47,396 nucleotides of DNA, taken from positions 1-47,396 of the forward strand of contig CAZSDV010000008.1 of NCBI GenBank assembly GCA_964605715.1, written 5' to 3'. The position numbers were made by a program, and so were the translations under genes. The DNA is from JAPUME01 sp964605715 (GTDB lineage: Bacteria > Acidobacteriota > Terriglobia > UBA7540 > JAPUME01). The notes beneath the pieces are model-generated. The model saw only the letters and a program-made list of their open reading frames with translations, did not search any database and had not been told where the DNA came from. This document shows, in pieces, positions 15,482-24,074 of the stretch (position 1 is the stretch's first letter; the number at the start of each line of letters is the position of its first letter).

Positions 15482-18229
15482 ATGTATAAGGTATACATTC
15501 CTCAATCGATAGAGTCAAAGTGGGCTAGCCGATGGGCCGAGAAAGGATTGTTTCAGGCCTCGAGCAAGGCAACTCGGTCACGGTACTCTTTGGTAATCCC
15601 CCCCCCGAACATCACCGGATCTCTCCATATGGGGCACATGCTCGAGCACACCGAAATTGATGTATTGATGCGGTTCCAGCGCATGCGGGGTGCAAGCGTT
15701 CTTTGGTTGCCGGGTACGGATCACGCTAGCATTGGTGCGCAGATGATCGTGGAGCGCGAATTAGGCCGAGAAAGGCTTCCCGATCACTCCTCTGGTTCAG
15801 CAGCAGAGATTGCCTGGAGGCGCGAAGGACAAAAAGTCCGCAAGGAAATGGGACGGGAGAAATTTGTTGAGCGTTGCTGGCAGTGGAAGGAAGAAAGCGG
15901 CAGTGCCATTACGAAGCAGATGGTTCGCCTTGGCGCCTCCTGTGATTGGTCGCGGGAGCGATTCACGATGGATTCTGCCTATTCGAAAGCGGTAATTGAG
16001 GCATTTGTTCGTCTCTACCGTGACGGGTTAATCTACCGTGGGAGCTACATGACCAATACCTGTCCCCGTTGTGGAACGGTAGTCAGTGACCTGGAAGTTA
16101 TTCACCAAGAGCGGCAGACAAAACTCTGGACTATAAGGTATCCAATAGCCGAGAGTTCTGACCATCTGAGCATTGCGACCACACGCCCGGAGACTATGCT
16201 TGGAGACGCGGCGGTAGCTGTGCATCCTGACGACACACGCCATCGTGGCCTGGTGGGAAAGAATGTTGTTTTACCTCTGGTCGCTCGCGTTATTCCGGTG
16301 GTCGCCGATCAGTTCGTTGATCCAGAGTTTGGTACGGGAGTGATTAAGGTGACTCCCGCGCACGATCCAAATGATTTCCAGATTGGCGAACGCCACAATC
16401 TCCCGCAGATCCAGGTGATTGGAAGAGATGGCCTCATGAATGACAAGGCTGGTATCTACTCTGGCCTTGAGCGATTCGAGGCGCGCAAGCGAGTGCTAAA
16501 AGAACTTACTGAGCAAGGGTTACTAGCTAAGACAGAGAGTCACACTCATAATTTGGCAACCTGCCAGCGTTGCGGGACGGTGCTTGAACCCTTAGTTTCA
16601 ACCCAGTGGTTTATTCGCACTGCTCCTCTGGCTGAACCGGCCATCCGTGCGGTTGAGGAAGACCGGATTCAGTTTGTACCTGAAAGCTACACTAAGACTT
16701 ATTTTGACTGGATGCATAATATTCATGACTGGTGTATCTCGCGACAGCTCTGGTGGGGTCATCGGATTCCGGCCTGGCATTGTAATGATTGCAGAGAGGT
16801 TCATGTGGGGTTTGAAGCTCCGCCCGCCTGCTCAGGTTGTTCCGGATCTCACCTTTCTCCAGAGACTGATGTTCTGGATACCTGGTTCAGCTCCGCCCTG
16901 TGGCCTTTCGCCACTCTGGGTTGGCCTGAAAGAACCTCTGACCTTCATCGCTTCTATCCTACTGACCTCTTAGTGACTGGATATGACATCCTCTTCTTTT
17001 GGGTTGCGCGGATGATTATGATGGGAATGAAGTTTATGAATGACGTTCCCTTTCGCCATGTCTATGTCCATGCACTTGTCCGCGACGCTGAGAGACAGAA
17101 AATGTCGAAGACAAAGGGTAATGTTATGGACCCGCTGGAGGTAACGGATAGCTATGGTACTGATGCAGTACGTTTCGCTTTACTGGTAAGCGCTGCCCCG
17201 GGTACCGATATCACTTTCTCCAAGCAGAAAATTGAATCTGGTCGAGCTTTTGCTAACAAAATTTGGAATGCAGGCCGGTTTATTCTAATGAATTTGGAGA
17301 GACTTCCTGCCAATCATCAAAAACAGCTTCAGGTAGCACTTGAACCGCTTCCTGGGCTTGGCTACGAGGCTTTAAAAACAGAAGGAGACCTAGCCTTAGC
17401 CGACCGTTGGATTTTCTCCCGTCTGGCATCTCTTACGAGTGAAACCGTTGTTGCGCTTGAAAACTATCGCTTTCACGAAGCTGCCCATAAAACCTATCAT
17501 TTTTTCTGGCATGAGTTCTGCGACTGGTATTTGGAGTGGGTGAAATCTGAAATTGGGAAGGCTTTTAAGGGAAAGCACGTTTCGCCTTCTTGGGTAAATC
17601 TACTGCGCGTCTTTGACGCGTCACTTCATTTACTCCATCCCCTTATGCCATTTATTACTGAGGAGCTATGGCATGAGCTTCCACACCCTAAGGACAATGA
17701 CTCCCTGGATTTGAATCCTTTGGAAATGGTCCGACCTGAACTCAAGGATAGGGTTTCTGAAAACCAAATGGAGTCACTTCAAGGATTGATCGTGTCATTG
17801 CGGAACGCCCAGTTAGATATGAAAGTTCCGGCCCAGATCCGGCCCCCCGCCCACGTTGGCAGTGAAGATGGGAAGCTCGTTGATCTTTTCCACAGCCACC
17901 AGACAACCATTGCACATCTTGCAAAACTTCAGTCGCTTGATTTTATTCGCGGGCGGCTCATCTCACGCCAGGGCGAGATACGTGCAACTTCGCAATTTGA
18001 AGTACAAATTCTCTACGAGCAGAAAATCGACAGGGATTCCGAGCGTAATCGTTTGGAAAAAGAAAGAGAAAAACTCGAGGAGGAATTGAGCAGGGTAAAG
18101 GAACAACTTGCCAATACTCAGTTTTGCGAGCGCGCTCCCCGTCCGGTCGTCGAGGCTGCTGAGCAGAGACGGGCTGATTGCGAGTCTAAGTACCGAAAGG
18201 TAATGGAAGCACTCGAGCAACTTAACTAA
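15482..18229 (+). CDS. valS: Valine--tRNA ligase
   Basis: This class I synthetase charges tRNA-Val and edits misactivated threonine. The 915-residue protein has the HIGH-type motif (PPPNITGSLHMGHM, about residue 40) and the KMSKS-type motif as KMSKT, with the catalytic lysines kept. An inserted CP1 editing domain (about residues 190-340; TTRPETMLGD) and two CxxC-type zinc-like knuckles (CPRCGTV; CQRCGTV) follow. The C-terminal 65 residues are a coiled coil (ERNRLEKEREKLEEELSRVK) that contacts tRNA. A run of nine Cs at 15598-15606 encodes the prolines of the first motif. It opens the valS-nadC-birA-coaX gene string. Confidence 0.97.
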   Translation: MYKVYIPQSIESKWASRWAEKGLFQASSKATRSRYSLVIPPPNITGSLHMGHMLEHTEIDVLMRFQRMRGASVLWLPGTDHASIGAQMIVERELGRERLPDHSSGSAAEIAWRREGQKVRKEMGREKFVERCWQWKEESGSAITKQMVRLGASCDWSRERFTMDSAYSKAVIEAFVRLYRDGLIYRGSYMTNTCPRCGTVVSDLEVIHQERQTKLWTIRYPIAESSDHLSIATTRPETMLGDAAVAVHPDDTRHRGLVGKNVVLPLVARVIPVVADQFVDPEFGTGVIKVTPAHDPNDFQIGERHNLPQIQVIGRDGLMNDKAGIYSGLERFEARKRVLKELTEQGLLAKTESHTHNLATCQRCGTVLEPLVSTQWFIRTAPLAEPAIRAVEEDRIQFVPESYTKTYFDWMHNIHDWCISRQLWWGHRIPAWHCNDCREVHVGFEAPPACSGCSGSHLSPETDVLDTWFSSALWPFATLGWPERTSDLHRFYPTDLLVTGYDILFFWVARMIMMGMKFMNDVPFRHVYVHALVRDAERQKMSKTKGNVMDPLEVTDSYGTDAVRFALLVSAAPGTDITFSKQKIESGRAFANKIWNAGRFILMNLERLPANHQKQLQVALEPLPGLGYEALKTEGDLALADRWIFSRLASLTSETVVALENYRFHEAAHKTYHFFWHEFCDWYLEWVKSEIGKAFKGKHVSPSWVNLLRVFDASLHLLHPLMPFITEELWHELPHPKDNDSLDLNPLEMVRPELKDRVSENQMESLQGLIVSLRNAQLDMKVPAQIRPPAHVGSEDGKLVDLFHSHQTTIAHLAKLQSLDFIRGRLISRQGEIRATSQFEVQILYEQKIDRDSERNRLEKEREKLEEELSRVKEQLANTQFCERAPRPVVEAAEQRRADCESKYRKVMEALEQLN

Positions 18230-18265
18230 GGGTTGCCTGCTACTTAATCATTATGGTGAGAGACC

Positions 18266-19153
18266 TTGTCCTCCTCTAAATTTCACGAGTTGTTGTTCTT
18301 AGACCAGGCTGAGATTTTAAGCCAAGTTAAGGAGCTGGTTCGCCGAGCCCTAGAAGAGGATCTGGGAGGTGGCGACCGAACCTCAAGCCTTACTGTTCCT
18401 CCCAATTTCCTTGCCAGGGGTAAGTTTTTTGCCAAACAGGAGTTGGTTGTAGCGGGTTTGCCTGTGGCCCAACTAGTTTTCCGGCAATTGGAAGCTGACA
18501 TCAGTTGGCGAGAACTTGTTGCTGAAGGCACCTGTGTTTTTCCAGGTGATGTTCTAGCCGAAGTGAAGGGACTTGCACAGGAGTTGTTGTCAGCGGAACG
18601 TGTGGCATTGAATTTTCTGCAGCATCTGAGTGGCGTTGCTACCTTGACAAGACAGTTTGCTGAGCAACTCAAGGGGACGCGTGCCGAATTGCGTGATACA
18701 AGGAAGACCCTGCCCGGTTTCCGGATACTTGAGAAATATGCCGTTCTCCTCGGAGGCGGACAAAATCACCGCATGCGGCTTGATGATGGAGTATTAATTA
18801 AAAGTAACCACATCCGACTCGCTGGCGGCCTTAAAGCAGCACTCAGGAAGTGCTCGAAGGAAAGATCTTTGCCAGTGGAAGTCGAAGTTACCTCTCTTGA
18901 TGAACTAGAAGAAGCCCTGGAAGCCGGAGCTAAACTAGTGTTGCTCGATAATATGGCCCCCGCTGTTATTCGAGAGTCTGTCAAACGGGTGGAGGCTCGC
19001 GCAAAAAGAAAGGTGATACTTGAAGTTTCAGGTGGTGTAAATCTTAAGAACATTCGCCGGTTTGCGGAAACGGGCGTGGACTACATTGCCGTCGGAATGC
19101 TGACACATTCCGCACCCGCTGCTGATATTAATTTCCAAATGGAGCCTGCCTAA
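18266..19153 (+). CDS. nadC: Nicotinate-nucleotide pyrophosphorylase (carboxylating)
   Basis: This enzyme converts quinolinate and PRPP to nicotinate mononucleotide in de novo NAD synthesis. The family signature RDTRKTLPGFRILEKYAVLL followed by GGGQNHRMRLDDGVLIKSNH is intact and supplies the PRPP- and quinolinate-binding basic residues. EVEVTSLDEL and LEVSGGVNLKNI complete the barrel. The length of 295 residues is slightly above the usual 280-290. The start is a TTG at 18266 with a GGTGAG sequence upstream; no in-frame ATG fits. It lies 36 bp after valS. Confidence 0.95.
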   Translation: MSSSKFHELLFLDQAEILSQVKELVRRALEEDLGGGDRTSSLTVPPNFLARGKFFAKQELVVAGLPVAQLVFRQLEADISWRELVAEGTCVFPGDVLAEVKGLAQELLSAERVALNFLQHLSGVATLTRQFAEQLKGTRAELRDTRKTLPGFRILEKYAVLLGGGQNHRMRLDDGVLIKSNHIRLAGGLKAALRKCSKERSLPVEVEVTSLDELEEALEAGAKLVLLDNMAPAVIRESVKRVEARAKRKVILEVSGGVNLKNIRRFAETGVDYIAVGMLTHSAPAADINFQMEPA

Positions 19154-19182
19154 GGGCGGGTGAGTTATTTTTCGGTGTCCAC

Positions 19183-20175
19183 ATGCTTACTGGAGCCATA
19201 GACCGACGGATTGACAGGTTATTGAACCTTCTGGTTGAAAACGCCACCGTTGTCGTATCTGGCGGGAAGATTGCCGACCATATTGGCGTAGCCCGTTCGA
19301 CGATTTGGAGATGGGTAGAGAAGCTTAGAGGGATGGGTGTTGACATCCGCGGTCATACTGGCACCGGTTATCAGCTCAAGAAACTTCCTGATATCCTTCT
19401 GCCATCACTGGTTCGCAAGTATGTCCGCGTCGATCAGATTGGTCATCGTGTGATTCACTACTTTCGAACTGATTCAACTAACGATGATGCAATGAGGTTA
19501 GCTGGGGAAGGTGAGCCTCACGGAACCGTGGTTCTTGCTGAGGAACAGAGGGCGGGTCGAGGGCGATTTGGACGTAGCTGGTATTCAGAACGTTCTAAAG
19601 GAATCTACCTTTCTGTTATTCTTCGTCCACCTCTGGCTCCCTCGCATGCCACCATGCTCTCATTAATGGCAGGCCTTGCGGTCCAGGAAGCGGTTTATTC
19701 CGCCACAGGATTGCAAGCAGATATTCGGTGGCCGAATGACCTCGTATTTGGGAAAAAGAAAACGTGCGGTATTCTGACGGAGATGAATGCCGAAGTTGAT
19801 CGGCTGCACTACGTAATCGTCGGGATCGGTATCAACGTTAACCACAGTAAGATTCCTTCAGAGCTTAAGGGTATCGCTACGTCGCTACGCTTACAGGGAA
19901 AAAGGGAGTATTCTCGACTGGCTATTTTAGTCGCCTTGCTACGTGCATTGGAGCACAATTATCAACTTCTTCTTGCGGAAGGACCGTCCGTCATTGCTGA
20001 CCGTTGGGGGGAAAGGTCGAGTTTTGCTTCTGAAAAGCGAGTTCGGATAAAGACTTCCTCGGAGGAATTCAGGGCCACTACCTTGGCTTTGGAGCCTACA
20101 GGAGCCCTGCGGGTTTGCCGTGAAGACGGCAAGGAAGAGAGTTTAATATCGGCGGAGATCATCGAGTTAAAGTGA
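19183..20175 (+). CDS. birA: Biotin--[acetyl-CoA carboxylase] ligase with N-terminal HTH domain
   Basis: BirA activates biotin to biotinyl-AMP and attaches it to carboxyl-carrier proteins; the N-terminal HTH version can also repress biotin genes. Residues 1-60 form the winged helix (DHIGVARSTIWRWVEKLRGM). The catalytic domain has GRGRFGRSWYS (biotinyl-AMP loop), the RWPNDLVFGKKKTCGILTEM segment with the catalytic lysine, and GIGINVNHS. The C-terminal SH3-like cap is present. At 330 residues it is a group II enzyme of normal length, 29 bp after nadC. Confidence 0.95.
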   Translation: MLTGAIDRRIDRLLNLLVENATVVVSGGKIADHIGVARSTIWRWVEKLRGMGVDIRGHTGTGYQLKKLPDILLPSLVRKYVRVDQIGHRVIHYFRTDSTNDDAMRLAGEGEPHGTVVLAEEQRAGRGRFGRSWYSERSKGIYLSVILRPPLAPSHATMLSLMAGLAVQEAVYSATGLQADIRWPNDLVFGKKKTCGILTEMNAEVDRLHYVIVGIGINVNHSKIPSELKGIATSLRLQGKREYSRLAILVALLRALEHNYQLLLAEGPSVIADRWGERSSFASEKRVRIKTSSEEFRATTLALEPTGALRVCREDGKEESLISAEIIELK

Positions 20176-20206
20176 ATTTCTACTTTCTATAGCTCCGAGT
20201 TTTTCC

Positions 20207-20998
20207 ATGCTATTCGTCATTGATGTGGGAAATACGAATTCAGTTCTTGGGCTGTTCCAGGGTAAAAAACTGGTGGCCCACTGGCGCTTGACCACGGGCT
20301 TGTCTCAAACTGCTGACGAGTACGGCATCCAGATCCGGACCTTATTCACGCTCGATGGGATTGATCCTAATAAGATTACGGGGCTGATGATTTCGAGCGT
20401 TGTCCCGCCATTAAATCCTGTTCTCGCGGAAATGGCGAAGGGGTATTTCGGACGTAAGGCTCTATTTCTTGAGCCAGGTACGCGCACTGGCATGGCCATC
20501 CATTACGATAATCCACAAGAGGTTGGCGCTGACCGAATTGCTAATGGCGTAGCAGCCTTTGAAAAGTACGGTGGTCCTTGTGTGGTGGTAGATTTTGGAA
20601 CGGCAATCACTTTTGATACGATTTCTGCTGAGGGAGCTTACCTGGGCGGTATTATCGCTCCAGGGATCGGAGTTGCCGCAGAGGCTTTGGTTGTCCGAAC
20701 GGCGCGATTGCCACGAGTTGAGGTGCGGCTGCCGGAAAAATTGATTGGTACCAGTACGGTGGGAAGTATACAGTCAGGGCTCTATTATGGATTTCTGGCG
20801 CTCATGGACGGGATTCTTGAACAACTTCATGATTTCCTGGGTAACGGAATGCGCGTGATTGCGACTGGAGGTGAGGCTGAATTGATGGCAGGGGCTTCCC
20901 GGTTTAAGCCTCTGGTTGATCCGAATTTGACGCTTGAGGGCCTGCGTATCATTTTCGATCGAAACCGCAAGAACAATAATCAGGATATTGAGAAATAG
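20207..20998 (+). CDS. coaX: Type III pantothenate kinase
   Basis: CoaX phosphorylates pantothenate, the first committed step of CoA synthesis. It is an ASKHA-fold kinase that needs a monovalent cation. The 263-residue protein carries FVIDVGNTNSVLGLF (phosphate 1 loop with catalytic aspartate), GADRIANGVAAFEKY, VVVDFGTAITFDTIS and YLGGIIAPGIG. The birA-coaX order occurs in many bacteria. It lies 31 bp after birA and is likely in the same operon. Confidence 0.95.
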   Translation: MLFVIDVGNTNSVLGLFQGKKLVAHWRLTTGLSQTADEYGIQIRTLFTLDGIDPNKITGLMISSVVPPLNPVLAEMAKGYFGRKALFLEPGTRTGMAIHYDNPQEVGADRIANGVAAFEKYGGPCVVVDFGTAITFDTISAEGAYLGGIIAPGIGVAAEALVVRTARLPRVEVRLPEKLIGTSTVGSIQSGLYYGFLALMDGILEQLHDFLGNGMRVIATGGEAELMAGASRFKPLVDPNLTLEGLRIIFDRNRKNNNQDIEK

Positions 20999-21060
20999 AG
21001 TGGTCCTCCAAGAGCTATAGAAAGACAGAAAGCCGAACATTCCTTTCTAACCGTAGCGGC

Positions 21061-21801
21061 GTGAAAAATTACTTCAACTACTTTACAGAAATTGAAGAAC
21101 GGTTCCAGCGGTGCCGTGGGACACCAGCCCTACTTTCCACTCTCGACTGGGCACTGATCGAGTCGTGGAAAGAGTCCAAGTGGCCACTTGCCGCAGTTTT
21201 AGTAGGAATCGAGCGTGCATTTGAGAAATATAATGCTCGTCCAAGAAAAGGACGTAAGATCAATGGCCTGGCTTATTGTGCGCAATCTGTAACAGAGGCC
21301 GTAGAACAGCACTTAACCGCCTACCCTGGCGCAGAGAAATCTTCCTCAGATCGAAAGAATGATGATATTTTTTCAAAACAGGAGATCTTGGATTTTCTTG
21401 TGGTTTGTGCCCGCTCAGTAGGTGAAGTTGTTAAGTGGACAGAGGAAAAAGGAAAAAATGAGGTCAGAATAGCACTTGCCCCCTTGGTCCACTCACTACA
21501 GGAGCTAGTCACTGCGCATCAAGCGCTGGAAAGGATTGACACGGAGGCACTAGAAAGTCGCTTGTCGGTCCTTGAGCAGAAATTGGACAATGCAAAGGAG
21601 GTGCTGTACCAGNNNNNNNNNNTAACGCAAGCTTCCAGTGAGGAGTTATTGGGAGGTATTCACAAGGATGTAAGGGGCTCTCTGGCCTCCTATCGGAGCA
21701 AGATGAATGCTATGCAGATGGCCACCCTTGAGCAACAACTCTTAAAGAAGCAACTTTTCGAGCATTATCAGCTTCCACGGCTAAGCCTTTTTTACCTTTG
21801 A
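21061..21801 (+). CDS. Conserved protein of unknown function (contains an assembly gap)
   Basis: I do not know a function. The product of about 246 residues starts with GTG and is soluble, acidic-basic mixed and mostly helical. The first 80 residues contain a WALIESWKESKWPLAAVLVG segment and a RKGRKINGLAYCAQSV motif. Residues 125-183 look like coiled coil (ESRLSVLEQKLDNAKEVLYQ). The C-terminus ends in the compact motif LPRLSLFYL. The N run at 21613-21622 sits inside the coiled coil; ten Ns keep the frame, so the true gap is 10 plus or minus a multiple of 3 if the gene is intact. It follows coaX by 62 bp. Confidence 0.7.
   Translation: MKNYFNYFTEIEERFQRCRGTPALLSTLDWALIESWKESKWPLAAVLVGIERAFEKYNARPRKGRKINGLAYCAQSVTEAVEQHLTAYPGAEKSSSDRKNDDIFSKQEILDFLVVCARSVGEVVKWTEEKGKNEVRIALAPLVHSLQELVTAHQALERIDTEALESRLSVLEQKLDNAKEVLYQXXXXTQASSEELLGGIHKDVRGSLASYRSKMNAMQMATLEQQLLKKQLFEHYQLPRLSLFYL
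21613..21622. other. Assembly gap (10 N) inside the unknown gene after coaX
   Basis: Ten Ns interrupt the coiled-coil part of the gene at 21061. The frame before (AKEVLYQ) and after (TQASSEELLGG) agree when ten bases are counted. Confidence 0.9.
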
Positions 21802-22045
21802 ATCTCTATTTTCCATATTACACGTTGCCAGAGACATGCCAGGTCACAGTGGAAAAACTTGTTTACACTGGCTTGCGACTTAGCATATCTGATTAAAAAA
21901 AGGGGGGTATAAACCTTCTTCGTTGGACTTGGCGGAATTGTTCCTCACGCCTTTCATATTGAAACCGCTGCTAGGTTGACCAGGAGCGACTAGGCGGCGA
22001 TAGATTCTATGGTGCCACTCAAGCTCTTTTCTTTTTGACGTGAAG

Positions 22046-22591
22046 CTACCGAAGCCAGAATTTAAGGTAAAGGAAGACTACGGCTCCCATAAATCCTGCA
22101 GCCGCTTGGTATTCTCGATTTTTCCGATAGAGAATCCACTGAAAATTTTCCGTTCTCGTCCTTGAAGTTTTTAAGCTGGGCCAGAAAAGCGGCACCTCAG
22201 ATGCATAAGCCTTGTACGCGGAACCGAACTGGTGAGTTAGCGCTGTTTCCTCCTGTCGCATTACAGGCCAGTAGATAAGTAACATTATCAAGAGAAAAGC
22301 GACCCCAAGAAGTAAAGTTTCCCCCGCTATAGAGAAACCTAACCCGAGTAGCAAGGTTCCCAGGTAGAGCGGATTGCGAGAGTAACCATAAGGCCCCGTT
22401 GTGGCTAGCCGGAGGTTTTTTTTAAGGTGTCCGCTTGCCCACCCACGAAGAAATAATCCTAAAAGGGCGATTGGTATCCCGACATAAAGCGACAATGGAT
22501 TTGGTTGAGAGAAAAGAATATAGGTAAATCCGAGCACATAGCCTAAAGGTACGCGGACATGGGTAGTTAAGCTGAGAAGGGTCTTGGGCAT
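22046..22591 (-). CDS. Isoprenylcysteine carboxyl methyltransferase-family membrane protein
   Basis: This 181-residue integral membrane protein belongs to the ICMT/phospholipid-methyltransferase fold, which uses S-adenosylmethionine to methylate lipids or thiols. The substrate is unknown in bacteria. It has about four or five hydrophobic segments, the loop TTGPYGYSRNPLYLGTLL and the C-terminal pattern RQEETALTHQFGSAYKAYAS with VPLFWP. It is the last gene of the LPS operon, 2 bp after the broken heptosyltransferase, so a role on envelope lipids is possible but not shown. Confidence 0.85.
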   Translation of the reverse strand: MPKTLLSLTTHVRVPLGYVLGFTYILFSQPNPLSLYVGIPIALLGLFLRGWASGHLKKNLRLATTGPYGYSRNPLYLGTLLLGLGFSIAGETLLLGVAFLLIMLLIYWPVMRQEETALTHQFGSAYKAYASEVPLFWPSLKTSRTRTENFQWILYRKNREYQAAAGFMGAVVFLYLKFWLR

Positions 22592-22593
22592 GT

Positions 22594-23596
22594 CTAAGAT
22601 TGAGTTTCAGTTAGTCTCTTGCGAACCGCCTCCAAAACTGTTTCCACGGAAACCCCTTCGATGGTAGCAGAGTCTTTGCTTCGCCGGCTGTGAGAAGTTC
22701 GGTCAGAATTTCGAAGGACAATGTCAACGGGGGAAAAGGGCCCGTGGGTTGTCGGGTCAGTGGGACCGTAAATTCCTACCACTGGAGTTCCTAGTGCTGT
22801 TGACAAGTGGAGAGGTCCAGTGTCAGTCCCGATAAAAAGTTTTGCTCGCCTTGCCAACGCAATAAATTCTGGGATGTCAGTCGCGAAGGTCATAGCGTTG
22901 CTTGTTCCTGCCCGCCGGAGCACGTCATGGACAAGTTGCTCCTCTCCTGGGCCGTAGCTCAGAATGATTGGCAAGGAAGAAACTTTCCATAGTTGACGTA
23001 CGAGCTCCCCATAATTCTGCAGGGACCAACGCTTTGCTTCCCATCCGCCTCCTGGATTTACAATCAAGTATCTCTGGATTCCTAGTTTCTGCAATGTCGT
23101 CAGGTAGAGGAAATTCCCAGTGATTAGTTCGTGCACCTAGAGATTCGACGAGTGAAATATTTGCTTGGATCACGTGGACCTGTCGAGGAATGCAAAGCTT
23201 ACGAGTGTATAGGATTCCTGCCATCGGCTCCCTTGCCCAATCCCCTGTGAATCCTATCCTTTGATCGGAGCCGGCGCACCGGGCCAATACCGCTGTTTTT
23301 AGCAATGATTGAAAATCAACCACTGCATCATAGCGATGCTTACGAAGAATGCTTACGCTTTCCAGTATGGCCATAAGTGAATTGAAGCTCCACCTTTCTT
23401 CATTTATGCCCAAGGTATCAATTTCGATTACGTTACGAAGGTAGGGATTATCCTTCAGCAGATCTCGATATCGAGTCTCGACCACCCAGTCAACCGTTGC
23501 TGAGGGCATTTTTGCCAAGGCCGAGACAGCTGGGAGAGCATGAACGATGTCTCCTAGTGAGCTGAGGCGCACGACAAGGAAGGATTTATCGGCCAT
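22594..23596 (-). pseudogene. LPS heptosyltransferase (GT9, WaaC-like), frameshifted
   Basis: Two overlapping open frames together make one glycosyltransferase family 9 protein. The N-terminal part (from ATG 23596) has FLVVRLSSLGDIVHALPAVS and IGFTGDWAREPM, ending near FPLPDDIA. The C-terminal part continues in another frame with GIQRYLIVNPGGGWEAKRW and FIGTDTGPLHLSTALGTPVV. The switch lies between about 23085 and 23110 and behaves as one extra base (or two missing). The combined span of 1003 bp is not a multiple of three. Otherwise every conserved block is present, so a sequencing error or a recent mutation is equally possible. It overlaps hldE2 upstream by 11 bp. Confidence 0.85.
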
Positions 23597-24074
23597 GGGC
23601 GTGCTTCGTGATAATTTCACAGATAACGGATCGGGTGGAGTGTTCTTTTGGGTCGCCAACAATTTGAACTTCGCCTCCGTAGGCTAAGACCAGTTTTCTT
23701 TCAGGAACAGTTTTGGTGGTGTAGTCAGTTCCTTTGCAGTGAACATGTGGACGCAGCGTATCTAAGAGGCTCCCAGCCGTTAGTTCCTCAAAAATAATAA
23801 TGTAATCAACGCAGGCTAATGCGCCTATCAGTTCCGCACGGTCGGAGACAGGAAGGATGGGTCGTCCTTTTCCTTTAAGTTTCCGTACGGATTTGTCACC
23901 GTTCAAACCAACTACCAGTAGGTCACCTTGCATCTTTGCGCTTTCCAGGTAGCGAATGTGTCCGGCATGGAGGAGATCGAAGCAGCCGTTGGCGAAGACA
24001 ATTTTCTTGCCAGCACCTCGCAAACGGGACCCAAACTCCCCTACCCTTCCTCTTTCAATAAGCTTATTTTTCAC
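23586..24074 (-). CDS. D-glycero-beta-D-manno-heptose 1-phosphate adenylyltransferase (separate HldE domain II)
   Basis: This enzyme makes ADP-D-glycero-beta-D-manno-heptose for the LPS inner core. The 162-residue protein is a cytidylyltransferase-fold enzyme with VFANGCFDLLHAGHIRYLES (HxGH motif), VGLNGDKSVRKLKG and DYIIIFEELT. The GTG at 24074 overlaps the kinase stop as GTGA, giving translational coupling. In E. coli both activities are fused in HldE (RfaE); here they are two genes, as in the HldA/HldC arrangement. Confidence 0.93.
   Translation of the reverse strand: MKNKLIERGRVGEFGSRLRGAGKKIVFANGCFDLLHAGHIRYLESAKMQGDLLVVGLNGDKSVRKLKGKGRPILPVSDRAELIGALACVDYIIIFEELTAGSLLDTLRPHVHCKGTDYTTKTVPERKLVLAYGGEVQIVGDPKEHSTRSVICEIITKHAHGR

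Noticed and set aside
21895..21907. A7G6 homopolymer run as a phase-variation tract.
   Set aside because: It lies between convergent genes, outside any coding sequence or promoter I can identify.
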